The notes below the pieces were generated by a model. That model made no database searches. It was not told where the DNA came from and saw only the letters and a program-made list of their open reading frames with translations. A program made the position numbers and the translations under genes. A stretch of DNA of 64,000 nucleotides. It comes from Primulina eburnea. Lineage: Eukaryota > Streptophyta > Magnoliopsida > Lamiales > Gesneriaceae. Below, piece by piece: positions 22,560-34,327 of the stretch (its first letter is position 1; the number at the start of each line of letters is the position of its first letter). Location: positions 30,122,329 to 30,186,328 of the forward strand of contig NC_133103.1 in assembly GCF_022965805.1 (NCBI RefSeq), read 5' to 3'.

Positions 22560-24321
22560 TGTAACGCCCAGATTTGACGACTGTCCTCACTGAACCAAGA
22601 CGAGTCTTTCCAGCGTGCTTATGTCCTCACTCACATGCAACCTATAAAACTTCCTAGGGGCCACCCATCCCAGAATTGCACCAAGTCAAGCACGCTTAAC
22701 TATTGAGTTCTTATGTGACGAGCTACCGAAATGAAGATGCACCTTCTTGATATGAGTAGTACATATCAAATCTTTAAACCCTCTTCAACTGAACAGTCCC
22801 ATACCTAAACAGTTTCTGAATCTCTCTCCTTCCGGTGTAAGATCGGCTCATTCATGTTCCCAACGCTTAGAAGCCTGCCTGGAGCCGTTCACTGTCCGTG
22901 CAACCTCATGGCACGGGCGATCACCCCCGCCCTCTTTGGCCCCGAGCCTCACATGCCCACCAGCTTCCATTTGGTTCGTCCCCGAACCACACCATACTAG
23001 GAGAGGTCGTCTCTAATACCAACTGTAACACCTTAGATTCAATGACCGTTCTCATTGTATCAAGACGAGTCTTTCCAGCATTCTTATGTCCTCACTCACA
23101 CGCACCCTGAGAACCTTCCTAGGGGATCACACATCCCAAAATTGCACATATTCAAGCACACTTAACTTTAGAGTTCTTATGTGATGAGCTACCGAAAAGA
23201 AGATGCACCTTCTTGATATGAGTAGTAATAATAAAATATTTTAATCGCTTCTCAACTGCAGAGTCCCATACCTGAACAGATTCGGAATCCCTCTCCTTCC
23301 GGTGTAAGATCGGTTAATTCATGTTCACTTCGCCTAGAAGCCTGCCAGGAGCCGCTCATTGTCCGTGTAACCTAATGGCACCGGCGATCACCCCCACTCT
23401 CTTTGGCCTTGGGCCTCACTTGACCACCTGCTTCCTCTTGGTTCGTCCTCGAACGACACTGTACTAGGAGAGGTCGGCTCTGATATCAACTGTAACTCCC
23501 CAGATTCGATGACTGTCCTCGCTGTACCAATACGAGTCTTTCCAGGGTGCTTATGTCCTCACAAACACGCTCCCTGGGAAATTTCCTAGGGGGACACCCA
23601 TCCCAAAATTGCCTCGAGTCAAGCACGCTTAAATTTTTAGTTCTTATGTTATGAGCTACCGAAAAGAAGATGCACCTTCTTGATATGAGTAATACAAATC
23701 AAATCTTTTAATCCCTTCTCAACTGCACATTCACATACTTGAACAGTTTCAGAATCCCTCTTCTTCCGGTGTAATATCGGTTAATTCATGTTTTGCCTAG
23801 ATGTATTACAGGAGCCGCTCATGCAATCTCATGACACAGGCGATCAACTCCGCCCTCTTTGGCCCTGGGCCTTACATACCCACAAACTTCCGCTTGGTTT
23901 GTTTCCGAACCACACCGTACTAGGAGAGGGCGGCTATGAAACCAACTATAACGCCCCAGATTCGATGGCTGTCCTCAATGTATGAAGGCGTGTCTTTCCA
24001 GCATCCTTATGTTCTCAGTCACACACACACTGGGAAATTTCCCAGATGGTCACCCATCCCAAAATTGTCACAAGTCAAGCACGCTTAACTTTGGAGTTCT
24101 TATGCGATGAGCTACCGAAAAGAAGATGCACCTTCTTGATATGAATAGTACAAATCAAATCTTTTAATCCATTCACAACTGCACAGTCCCATACCTGAAC
24201 AATTTCAAAATCACTCTCCTTCCGGTGTAAGATCGGTTAATTCGTGTTCCTTTAGCTTAGAAGTCTGCCAGCAGCCGCTCATTGTCCGTGCCACCTCATG
24301 GCACCGGCGATCACCCCCTGG
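22560..24321 (-). mobile_element. Tandem Cassandra TRIM array with 5S rRNA-like LTRs
   Basis: Four units with periods of 464, 467 and 456 bp start at 22,560, 23,024, 23,491 and 23,947. On the minus strand each LTR ends GGGCGTTACA and is followed by a tRNA-Met PBS (GTTGGTATCAGAGCC variants at 23,009-23,023, 23,476-23,490 and 23,932-23,946). Each LTR holds a stretch matching the 5S rRNA middle and 3' part (AGAACTCCAAAGTTAAGCGTGCTT, split here as AGAACTCCAAAG and TTAAGCGTGCTT, then GGGATGGGTGACC). These are the marks of Cassandra, a non-autonomous element whose 5S-like LTR carries Pol III promoter boxes. The LTR and internal region alternate, giving a multi-LTR tandem form. Element A interrupts unit four; 59,696-59,720 is its continuation. 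Confidence 0.85.
22651..22730 (-). repeat. 5S rRNA-like segment in Cassandra LTR, unit 1
   Basis: On the minus strand it reads AGAACTCAATAGTTAAGCG, then TGCTTGACTTGG and GGGATGGGTGGCC, recognisably 5S-derived. The equivalent segments of units 2-4 are at about 23,113-23,192, 23,578-23,660 and 24,031-24,118. This is part of a transposon, not a functional 5S gene. Confidence 0.75.
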
Positions 24322-25315
24322 TGATAAAGATAAAAAATTGTATATTAATTAAATGTTTTATAATATAAATTTATAGTTTTTGTTTTATTAAATATTTAAA
24401 TATTATATGTTTTATAATAAATTGTATAAAATATAAGTTGTTGTCTAATTATAAGTTTTTACTATTTTTACAAGTTTGATAAAACAAGAATAACCTTGGC
24501 GTTGCAAATGAGATTAAGACGATTGTTGTACCTGTAGAAATTTGATGTTAATATCTATAATATTGATGGCAAGCATGAGATAAAAATATTCTAATAAGTG
24601 GGATCAAATTAAGCAACAAATAAAGTTATCAAAGAAGTGTCAGTTTTACCATGCTCTAGCATTTTCACCATATCTCTCAAATTACTTGGTCAAATAGTTA
24701 AAACAAATACCACAATTTACACAACTCAATTATCTACATGTTTTGTTTTATGTGGAAAAGAAAATTCGGATGGGAAGATTTTCAAAAGTGTTGTGTATTA
24801 AAATATAATTTCTTGTAACATCAAAAAAGACTTTTGTGTAAAAAATAATACTTTATTTGTGGTTGTCTCCCGAAATTTGGCTATAAATAGGGGCGCATTG
24901 TTATGAATTGAGATATTGTCTCCCCAAATTTGGCTATAAATAGGGGTGCATTGTAATGAATTGAGATATCCCTCAGTTTATGAACAAACATTGGACTATT
25001 GATATTTCTCTCTTTGTTTTTCCTTTATTCTTTATTTAAATATAATTAGCATGTTAATTTTATATTCAAAGTTTTATAATTTATTAAAATACCAAGAGTG
25101 GATCCTTTAATCTCAACTACCTAAATTAAAATTTGAACAATTAAAAATTACCAATTAAAAATTCAAACAATTATACGAAAAAAACAAAAACAAAAAGACA
25201 TTGTAGTGCATTTGTAATTACCTTAGCTTCCCTGTGGATACGATATTCGGACTCACCGAATTATACTACTTGTGGACAACCTGCTCTTGGGAGTGCAACA
25301 ATCAAAGTTGCATCA
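24322..25315 (+). mobile_element. Element A 5' LTR
   Basis: It starts TGATAAAGATAAAA and ends AAAGTTGCATCA, 6 bp before the PBS. It is 994 bp, about 200 bp shorter than A's 3' LTR because of an internal deletion near 25,075. It contains a 53-bp tandem duplication carrying the TATA box. Confidence 0.85.
24865..24970 (+). promoter_or_regulatory. Duplicated core promoter (two TATA boxes 53 bp apart)
   Basis: Two copies of a 53-bp unit, each containing GGCTATAAATAGGGG, place TATAAATA at 24,882 and 24,935. The A 3' LTR (near 47,655) and both B LTRs have one copy, so this is a duplication specific to this LTR. Confidence 0.85.
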
Positions 25316-25321
25316 AGTTTT

Positions 25322-25339
25322 TGGCGCCGTTGCCGGGGA
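25322..25339 (+). promoter_or_regulatory. tRNA-Asp primer-binding site of element A
   Basis: TGGCGCCGTTGCCGGGGA is the full 18-nt complement expected for the 3' end of tRNA-Asp, as in Athila and Tat elements. Confidence 0.9.
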
Positions 25340-25511
25340 AGTATAATTTAATTTCAAGTTTATTTAATTTTGTTTATAGATTATTTTTCTTTATTTGAAT
25401 TTTTATTGCTTTTGTGTGTTTTTATTCTTTTTCTTTTGCATTTGCATGAGCATTTGGTCACGTACACTTAGTGGTCGACTCATTTGAAATAACCCTTTAT
25501 TTTTACAAAAC

Positions 25512-27024
25512 ATGGAGGAATAACCCATCCAAGAAAATGAAGATGAAATTCAATCTCAACATGATCAAGATAGACGAAGAACACTTAGAGATCACATGAA
25601 TCCTACACATACTAGTGCACCTTCATGTCTAGTTTTTCCCCTTGATGCATCTCATTTCAATTTTAAGCCTGATATTATCCAACTTTTACCCAACTTTCAT
25701 GGCTTAGATTCTGAAAATCCATACATGCATTTACGATAGTTTGAAGAAGTGTGCAACACATATAATGATTTAAATTGTAGCATGAACACCATTCGACTTC
25801 AGCTTTTTCCTTTTTCTTTAAAAGATAAAGCTAAAACTTGGCTACAAAATCTTAGATCGGGATCCATTCGAACTTGGGATGAATTGCAACAACAATTTTT
25901 GAAAAAGTTTTTTCCATCTCATAGAACAAATTCTTTCAAAAGGCAAATAATCACTTTCACTCAGAAACAATGAGAAATTTTTTTTCAGTGTTCGAATAGA
26001 TACAAATAATTGCTTAATCTTTGTCCACATCATGGTTTTGAAATTTGGAGAGTTGTTTCTCAATTTTATGAAGGCTTAACACCTAAAGATAGGCAAATGG
26101 TTGAATTTATGTGTAATGGAACATTTGAAGATAAAGATCGAAACGAGCTAATTGAGTATCTCGATTCATTAGCTGAAAATACTCAAAACTGGGACACTTT
26201 AGGTACAATTGAACCATCAAACAAGATTCAATCTCTCAAATCTGATGGAGGTATGTACACCCTCAAAGATGAACATGATCTCCAAGCTAGATTTATCTTT
26301 TTGGCAAGAAAAGTTGAGGCACTTGAATTGAAAAAGAATGGTCAATTTAAATCTATTCAAGAAATTGCATGTCACATATGTGATACAAGTGATCATTCTA
26401 CAAAAGATTGTCCCACTTTACCCTCTTTTAAAGAATGTCTCCATGAACAAGCCAATGTTTTGAACAATTTCAAAAGGCCAAATTTTTTGAACCATTTTCT
26501 TAAAACTACAATCCAGGTTGGCAAAATCATTCAAATTTTAGTTGGAGGAATGATAATGCTGCACAATTTTCACAACTACATTTCCAAAATCAACAAAATT
26601 TTCGAAATTATGCACCTTATGTTCCTCCAACTAAAAGGAACTTGGAAGATATATTGAATTCTTTCATTGCAAAGCAAGAGTTTATCAATACTCAAACTGC
26701 TCAAACCATGACAGATTTGAAAGATAATCTTGCTAAATTTGCATCTGCACTTAATGTTCATGAAAAAGGCAAATTTCCTTCACAACCATAGCCTAATCCC
26801 AAGGATCATCATTCACAAACTGGAACTTTTAGAATTCAACCGATGGATCAGGTAAAATTTGTTATTACCCTTCGCAGTGGTAAGGTTGTGGAAAAATCCA
26901 TTCTTGAACCTTGTGAAGATGATGATAAATCAACTCTAAAGGGTAAGGAAGTGAAACAAATAACTTGCAAAGAGGAGGATAAAAAGACACCACCATTACC
27001 CCATGCATTGAAAAATACAAAATA
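25512..27024 (+). pseudogene. gag: Element A Gag
   Basis: Gag starts at ATG 25,512. One frame runs to about 26,480 with stops at the fourth codon and at about 25,737, 25,971 and 26,000. The capsid region contains LFPFSLKDKAKTWLQNL and WDELQQQFLKKFFPSHRT, typical of Athila-type retrotransposon Gag. The zinc knuckle CHICDTSDHSTKDC (C-X2-C-X4-H-X4-C) is near 26,372. One extra T near 26,490 shifts the frame; the remainder (QNYNPGWQNHSNFSWRND, then VITLRSGKVVEKS) is readable to a stop at 27,023. B's copy on the other strand confirms the intended order. Confidence 0.85.
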
Positions 27025-27660
27025 ATCAAATTTGAATTATGATATATATGATATTTTTAAGCAAGTAAAAGTTAATATTCCTTCATTAGATGCAATAAAG
27101 CAGGTATCATCATATGTCAAATTTTTGAAAGACTTGTGCACCGTGAAAAGAAAATTGAATGTGAAAAAGAAACATTTTTAGCCGAACAATTAAGTGTAAT
27201 CATTTCAAATAATAATAATTTGAAATACAAAGACTCTGGTTGTCCTACTATTTCATTTATTCTTGGAGAACAAATGATTAAAAAAGCCTTTCTTGATCTT
27301 GGAGATAGTGTGAATTTACTTCCATATTCAGTTTATCAAGAACTCAATCTAGGCGAGTTAAAACCTACTTCGGTAACACTTTTACTTGCTCTTATAAATT
27401 GCAGGAATGGAATAATGAAGTTTTCATTTGGTAACATGACATTGGAGCTTAATGTTTTTAATCTTTGAAAGAAACCACATGACAAAGGAGATGAAAATGA
27501 TGATGAAAATCTTATTGAAACTCTTGTAGAAGAAAACATTCAAGAAGGGAGTACTCGTGACCATTAGATATTTGTACAATTGAAACTATTAAAGAAAATA
27601 TTGAAATTGATCTTGATGATTTTATCAGGTATCACTTGTTACCAGCATCAGAGAAATAAT
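27025..27660 (+). pseudogene. Element A aspartic protease (internally deleted)
   Basis: The active site reads AFLDLGDSVNLLPYSVYQ near 27,285, where B has LLDLGASVNLL, so the Ala after DLG is Asp here. After TSVTLLLA about 65 residues present in B are missing and the frame jumps to LINCRNGIMKFSFGN. A stop at 27,468 and further frame changes follow. Inactive. Confidence 0.8.
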
Positions 27661-27872
27661 TTGAGGCAAAATATGAGAACAAAGACATACCACCTATATT
27701 GGAGTTAAAACCCTTGCCAGAAGAATTGAAGTATGCATTTCTTGGAAAAGACGAAACATATCCGGTGGTAATTTCTTCCAAACTAGCAAGTGATCAAGAA
27801 GGTAAATTAGTTGGTATGCTTAAAAGACACAAAAATGCAATTGGTTGGACACTAAAAGATCTCAAGGGCATT
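27661..27872 (+). pseudogene. pol: Element A RT, first segment
   Basis: The segment encodes MELKPLPEELKYAFLGKDET through GWTLKDLKGI, the linker before the RT fingers. It is cut after GGCATT by the solo LTR; the coding continues at 31,161 (ATTAATCCACTA). Confidence 0.85.
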
Positions 27873-30800
27873 TGTAGAACCCGTAAATCAGACTACGTAT
27901 AAGCCATGTATAATTACTATTATTTAAATTGAAATGATTTTATGCATGAGGGTTTAAATTCTTTTCCTTTAAATTTGTAGAGTTATTTTACGTAGTAGTT
28001 TAGTTACTATCTTTTCAGTTAAGTAATGGAGGCCGGATTAGAGTTAGAGTATTGAGATAAAATTTAATCTTAAAAAAACATTCCTAGAATTTATTTAAGA
28101 TAGATAATAAGTTATTTTAATGTAAAAGAATGTTTAAAAGATTTATTTAATTAATTAGAGATAAGTAGTAAATAAATTGTTTTGGGTTCAATAATTAATT
28201 AAAAGCCTTAATTAAAATATGTGACCAATTGAGATAAGTTAATATAGACTTATTTTATTTAATAAATTATAACGTAATATGTTAGTAATTTACTTTAAGA
28301 AATTTGTCATGCATGCAAGATAATTACTAAACTAATTAATTACTTAATTCACTAAAATACTTAATGGGTAGATAAAACTTTAAAGATTTAAAATACGATA
28401 TTTAAGCAATTTTTCCCTCCATTTACTTAGAAGAATTCGGCCACCTCATAGGAGATTTGGTATTTATTTGACAACTCACCACTTTGATTCTTTCCTTAAT
28501 CCTTTCTTGGAGATAATTCCCTCACCACTTAATCTTCAATAATTAACAATTAAGCAATTTTTCTACCCCATTTTAAAAGAAATTTTCGGCCATTCCTTGG
28601 ATATATTTAAAATTATTTGGCAACTCTCCATCTTTAATTCATTTCCTAATCTTTCCTTGGGTAGATAATTCCATCACATTTAATCTTCAATATTTAATCA
28701 TTAAGCAATTTTCCTACCCTTATTCGACATGGAAGAATCGGCCATGCCCCTCCTAATTATCCTCCAAATCCCTTGATATCAAATAATATCAATCATTTCT
28801 CTTATCTCTCAACTCAAGGATAGAAAAGTTTCTACCTTGCCATTCTATCTTCCAAATACTTTTCCACTTCCCCATTTCATTCCTAGCCTTCTCTCCTCTC
28901 AATATTTTTGAAAATTCAGAGAGAATTCAGTAGGAGAAAAACGTGAGAAGCAAGGGAGAAACAAGAGAGAAAAGTAAGAAACAAAAGAAGAACACTCCGT
29001 CTCCGCCGCTCCGCGTCGTCGTATTTATTTGTTTTCTTTCAAAACAAATCCAAGGCATGTCTATGTTGTTTCTTTGCTCTTCAATCAAGTTATAAATCTA
29101 TTTTTAAACCATTCCATGTGTTGATCCATGACAAAACCGAAATCATGTCAAGAAACTTTCAAAAAACATTGTGCAGATTTTCGGCCCTTCACTTGTGCCT
29201 TCACGGTTTTGGCTTGTTTTTGTTTTTTCAGGGTTGGCTCGATTTCCAGGGGCTCAAGGCTTCTTTTAAACACGTACTAGGATGTGTTAGGGAGGTGTTG
29301 GTCCATCGGTTTGAGTCCCTTCACCACAAGTAAGACGAAATGGACAGCAACTCCCATAGTGCAGTTTTTTGGTTCCGATTTCTGATTTTTCTTGCCTAAG
29401 GTGTGGGTTTAGAATCCCTCCTTGGTATGTCTAAGACGTGACCAAGACACCCTTTCATGGCTTGGTTCATGTCCCCCTCGATTTTTAAAACAAACAAGAA
29501 CAGCGCCCCTTCGGTTTTAAAATTCTGGTTATGGTCGAGTGTGTGGAATTTCGGTTTTATGGTGTCAAGTGGGTTGTGGTTGGCTTCTAGCCCTTAGCCA
29601 TGACTCATGCAACACCTTAGAATGTCTAGCATGGACCATGGTTAACCTCATAGCCATTGGATCCTTCATTTGACAGCAAAACAAGCAAGACGTCCCACGC
29701 GTGCAGTTTGGTTCTCGGTTGGAAGCGTGGTGATATTTCTGGTGTTTCTTGTATTGTGGTTGGCCTAGGGCCCTTAGCCATGGTTCAAGCCATACCTTTG
29801 GATGTTGGTAAGAGGCTATGGTCGGTGGTTCAAGCCCCAATGGCCAATAGCCTCGCAAACGACGCATGCAAGCGCAAGCACTGCTGCTGTATTAATTGGA
29901 CAGCAAGTTTGTGCTTCGGTCCTGAGGCTCGTTTGAGTTCTTGGTTGGCTTTTAGCCTATGGACTTGGACTGGACAGTACCTCATTGAGTTAGGAAGGTC
30001 ATGTTTTGGGCCGTTCGTGATTCGGTTAAGTTTAGAGGTCGTACGAGAATTTACGGTGCAATGTGCCAAAATGACTCTCGAAAGAGCGTTTCTTGTTTTT
30101 GGTCTTCATTCACCAAATTTCGACTTGTACAATTTTCGGAGCTTTTTTTCATCATTTTAGGTGTATTTTAATCATGAATAAATGATGGTTTGACGTCGGT
30201 TCGGGTTGGTACTGAGTCATAGTTAGAAATTTAGTTGTTGGTCTAGTTGGCCCCATTTTTGGGTTCAATGACTAAGTTATTTTAAAGGAAAAATAATTTG
30301 CATATTTTTCGTGTAAGAATTAGGTAGCAGCGAGCCTGGGAACGATCCAACCGATTCGGTAAAATAAAACAGGATATTTAATTATATTACGTGCATAAAA
30401 AGATAAAATGTTCATTTTTGAGATATATGCGATATTGCTTGTGGCCACCTCACGTCATGGGATTGCAGCTTATCATGGGATTATTACTTCATCCGGTGGT
30501 CACTGACTGGTTCATGTTCATGTATGGGTACAGATATACAGTCCAAGGGCTGTGATGATCTGTACCGCCCAGTATACTGTGGGTTAGTCTGATCAGACGA
30601 TTCATTAAATTTTATGAGCCACTTGCGTAGAACATATTCTCAACAGAAAATTATTATATGCTATTTCATGACAGGGCTCTATCGAGCAAACATTTCACTT
30701 ACAATTTTCAGTTCAGTTATGCACGTATTTATAATTACTCATGACAAGATATTTTCACGTTACCTTTTACGATACGATATCTTTACACGACATGAAATTT

Positions 30801-31160
30801 TATGATATATTACTTGTTATCTACGATATATGCATTCTGAGTCTTTAGACTCACTAGACTTGATTGTTGTAGGTACTGATGAGGTCGAGACCGAGGGTGG
30901 GGACCAGTGAGCCATCTTGGGTCGGCAGTAGTAGGAACCCGAGGACCTCATTTATCAGTTTATTTATTATTTTATGCAAACTCATTTTATCACGATGAAT
31001 AATTTAAGTTGTTGCTTTGAAACAAATATTTACTTCCGCTGCTACTTTAAATATTGAATCTTTTTACCGGTATATTTTATGAATGAGCTATTTTATTTAT
31101 TTAAAAAGAAAAATTTAAATTATTCCGCAAATTTTCAACTACGAAACACGGGCCTCGACA
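27873..31160 (+). mobile_element. Solo LTR of a Tekay-like element, inserted in A RT
   Basis: The 3288-bp LTR starts TGTAGAACCCGTAAATC and ends CGGGCCTCGACA. The target GCATT is duplicated (27,868-27,872 and 31,161-31,165), and joining the flanks restores the RT frame. It is homologous along its length to the 3.24-kb C LTRs but visibly diverged. No internal region is present, so it arose by LTR-LTR recombination. Landmarks include the donor-like CAAG|GCATGT at 29,051-29,060, the GAGTCTTTAGACTC block near 30,838, and an acceptor-like TTGTAG ending at 30,872. Open frames inside (for example 29,657-30,160) are not credible genes. Confidence 0.9.
30515..30559 (+). repeat. Hairpin in solo LTR (GGTACAGAT / ATCTGTACC)
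   Basis: Perfect 9-bp arms GGTACAGAT and ATCTGTACC enclose a further ACAG...CTGT pair. The region corresponds to the hairpin-rich segment of the C LTR at 50,472-50,568. Confidence 0.6.
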
Positions 31161-31364
31161 GCATTAATCCACTAACTTGCACTCACAAAATTCATTTATA
31201 AGAAAATACTAAAACATCTCAACAACCACAAAGGAGATTAAATCCACACATGAAAGATGTTGTGAAAAATGAAGTTCTCAAACTACTTGATATTGGGATT
31301 ATCTACCCTATTTCTGATAGTCAGTGGGTAAGCCCAACACAAGTAGTTCCAAAAAATATGGCAT
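31161..31364 (+). pseudogene. pol: Element A RT, second segment
   Basis: The segment encodes NPLTCTHKIHL, then a stop, then ENTKTSQQPQRRLNPHMKDV and IYPISDSQWVSPTQVVPKN, the RT fingers. It is cut at GGCAT by element B and resumes at 41,809. Confidence 0.85.
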
Positions 31365-32850
31365 TGTTGCGACTTTTATTGTTGCACTCCCAAGAGCAGG
31401 TTGTCCACAAGTAGTATAATTCGGTGAGTCCGAATATCGTATCCACATGGAAGTTAAGATAATTACAAGTCCACTACAATGTCTTTTTGTTTTTGTTTTT
31501 GTTTTTGTTTTTTTTCTTTTAATGGTTTGAATCTTTAATTGGTAATTTTTAATTGTTCAAATTTTAATTTAAGTAGTTGAGATTAAAGGATCCACTCTTG
31601 GTATTTTAATAAAGTTAACATTAACGAACATTATTGAAATCCACTTAATAAAATGGTTCTAATATATTAAATAATCATATTTATATTATGTTATATATTA
31701 TTATCTTATAAGTATATAATATATACCAAAACTTATAAATGTTGTCAAGTATTTATATTGCTATATATATATTTGTAAACACTAAATCAATGTTCTCACT
31801 TTAAATGGTTGGTAAAACCAAACTAACATTTAAATGGTGCCAAGAAATTAATATTATGATATATTTGTATATGGTAAATCAAGGTTACCACTTTAAATGG
31901 TTGGTAAAACCAAACAAACATTTAAATGGTTCCAAGAATTTAGTGTAACATATAGCAATAATAAATCAAAACTCCCACTTATAAGTAGGGTATAAAAATG
32001 CTTAAAAAAATAAATATAACATAAACAATAAATAATGATTAAATAATATAAAACATAGATTATTACCTTTTAGTAAACTTATTATCAAGCCAAGAGTGTC
32101 ACCTTTCATCTCAACTTTAGGAAGTTAGCTATTTATTATTCTAAGTGTAAAACTTTTAATATGAAATTAACATGCTAATTATATTTAAATGGAAATAAAG
32201 GAAAAATATAGAGAGAAATATTATGAACTCAAAGGTTTGTTCATATAATGGGGGAAATCTCAATACATTACAATGCACCCCTATTTATAGCAAAATTTGG
32301 GTAGACAACCACAAATAAAATATTATTTTTTACACATAAGTCTTCATTGGTGTTCCAAGAAATTATATTTTAATGCATATCACTTTTGAAAATCTTCCCA
32401 TCCGAATTTTCTTTTCTACATAAAATAAAACATGTAGAGATCTGAGTTGTTGAGTTGTGGTATTTGTTTCACACCATGTGACCAAGTAATTTGAGAGATA
32501 TGGTCAAAATACTAGAGCATGGTAAAACTGCCACTCTTTTGGTAACTTTATTTGTTGCTTAATTTGATCCCAATTGTGAAAGGATTTTTATCTCATGCTT
32601 GTCAACAATATTGTAGATATTATAATCAACTTTCTACAGGTCCAAGAATCATCTTAATCCCATTTGCAACGCCAATGTTATTCTTGTTTTATCGAACCTG
32701 TAAAAAATAGTAAAAACTTATAATTACACAACAACTTATAATTTATACAATTTATTATAAAACATATAATAATTAAACATTTAATAAAACAAAAAATATA
32801 TATTTATATTATAAAACATTTAATTAAAATACATTTTTTTATCTTTATCA
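31365..32850 (-). mobile_element. Element B 3' LTR
   Basis: The LTR is 1486 bp, about 100 bp longer than B's 5' LTR because a ~95-bp segment containing CACTTTAAATGGTTGGTAAA is tandemly duplicated (about 31,796-31,985). On the plus strand it reads TGTTGCGAC...CTTTATCA. Confidence 0.88.
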
Positions 32851-32862
32851 CACTCCCCAACC
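32851..32862 (-). promoter_or_regulatory. Polypurine tract of element B
   Basis: Minus strand GGTTGGGGAGTG abuts the LTR start TGATAAAG, as in A (GTTGAGGAGTG before 47,097). Confidence 0.75.
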
Positions 32863-34064
32863 AGCTTATTGCTAGTCCCTAGCAATTTAAGCGTTAATAG
32901 CAACACAAAACATATTGATTAATTTAAATAGAAATGTAATCAGAACTATCCAAGTGTTTAAATTAAATTTGAAAACTGTCAAAGTTATATCAAGATCATT
33001 ATAATTATAATTTATGAAATAATCTGAACTGATCAATTCAAAGCTTATTTTCAGGTAGTTAAATGTACATGGCCTTCAGAAATTCCTAATAAGAGTCTCA
33101 ACTCCATATTCTCACAGGTTAATAAGTGTTTCAATTTATGGGAATGATTTCTCTCATGGAGTTGGAATACAGATAAATATTCAGGAAAATGGTTTACAGA
33201 ATGCAGACAGACAAACGAGCCAGACTAATTAAAAGATAGGAAATCCATTGATTTAAAATCCAGTTGTTCTTATTATATATTTTTTTCCTGAATTTTTTTT
33301 TACATTATCGAATCAGACTAAGTTTATGCTTCTTGACCACATATTTATTTAATTTGTACAATGTATTTCTCTCCTTTTTTTCTTTTTTTCTTTTATTTGT
33401 ATTTTTATGAGAGATAAATGTGTCGCATCATGTAACTTAAAAATTGCATAGATCTTCAACATCTTTTTTTTTTTTCAGGAAATATCAATTTTTTTTTTCC
33501 AAAATAAGAACACAAGATCTAAACAATAGATAGCCTCTCTGATGATCGATAAAGGCTCGCAAGCTGTTTTCTCAATCCTCTCCACTCACTCACAAAATAT
33601 GTGTGAGTTTAAAAATTTTAGGTACTCTTATCAGGTATATCTTGGGCCATATACTTTAACAACTGATTTTATCACAATGGTTAATCATTCAAAAAGATTC
33701 AATAAATCATATTTTTATAGTGATCAAAATATTAAAATTGACTTTTTTTTTCAAAAAAAAATTTAAACATCCTTAGATAGATTATTACAATTTCTAATCT
33801 AAACCTTTCAAACATGTAATGTATGATATTTTTGCAAAAATTACTAAGATACAAACAATAAACATAATTTTATTTTAAAATAATATATATTTTTAATTTT
33901 TAAATTTCTTTTTATAAGTTTGTTTTCCCCCCAATCAGAATATGACATTGTCCCTAATGTCAAAATAACTATTAATAAAGAGTATATAATGAAAGAGATA
34001 TCACCTGGAATTTTATTGAAGATAACAAACTGAAACAAACGCAAACCAATCCACGACTTTTAAA
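32863..34064 (-). other. Element B 3' non-coding region
   Basis: About 1.2 kb of AT-rich sequence lies between the accessory genes and the PPT, matching A's 45,940-47,084. It has no gene. It contains homopolymer-rich stretches near 33,290-33,500 and, next to the LOG remnant, the motif pair GGGACAATGT (33,950s) and TTGGGGGGAAAAC (about 33,925-33,937, minus strand). Confidence 0.7.
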
Positions 34065-34224
34065 TCAACGATGCAACTTCCTTGTCTTACTGCTTGATTG
34101 CGACCAATTGATCTTTGTTATCATTGGATCAGGCTTATGAACAAAAACTTCCAAATCATCAATTAATTGGTCGACAGTCGAAGCACAGATGAGCATCCGT
34201 CGTGAATTTTCTGAAATGAAATTA
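34065..34224 (-). pseudogene. LOG-like 3' remnant in element B
   Basis: On the minus strand about 50 codons match the C-terminus of the LOG-like gene of A: SENSRRMLICASTVDQLIDD, then LEVFVHKPDPMITKINW, ending at a TGA (34,067-34,065). Upstream sequence jumps directly to the region that in A lies before LOG (GTTTCTGGACGTAAAAGCAG), so roughly 650 bp corresponding to A 45,085-45,729 are missing. B has TCA where A has the third stop (TAA), showing that this stop in A is derived. No activity is possible. Confidence 0.85.
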
Positions 34225-34327
34225 ATTTTTCTCTGCTTTTACGTCCAGAAACGGCTTCAACGCCTTCTATGAGTCGAGGATATGCTTCCCATCCAATTTT
34301 CTTATAAATTGGCAAACAAGGTCTTTT

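Noticed and set aside
22651..22730. True 5S rRNA genes in tandem
   Set aside because: The segments are diverged, lack the complete 5S length, and sit in LTRs flanked by tRNA-Met PBS sequences, as in Cassandra.
22560..24321. CRISPR-like or satellite array because of regular 460-bp spacing
   Set aside because: Units are LTR plus internal region of a TRIM; repeats are far too long and the genome is a plant nucleus.
24315..24321. Clean 5-bp target duplication for element A
   Set aside because: CCCCT is present on both sides but is separated from the left LTR by GG, so it is reported only as probable.
29657..30160. 167-aa open frame in the solo LTR, partly preserved in the C LTRs (49,911-50,111 and 58,047-58,247)
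   Set aside because: It lies inside LTR repeats, shows no domain, and protein identity between copies is no higher than nucleotide identity, so there is no sign of selection on the protein.
33542..33766. Short frames in the A/B 3' non-coding regions
   Set aside because: They are not conserved between A and B and are of homopolymer-rich composition.
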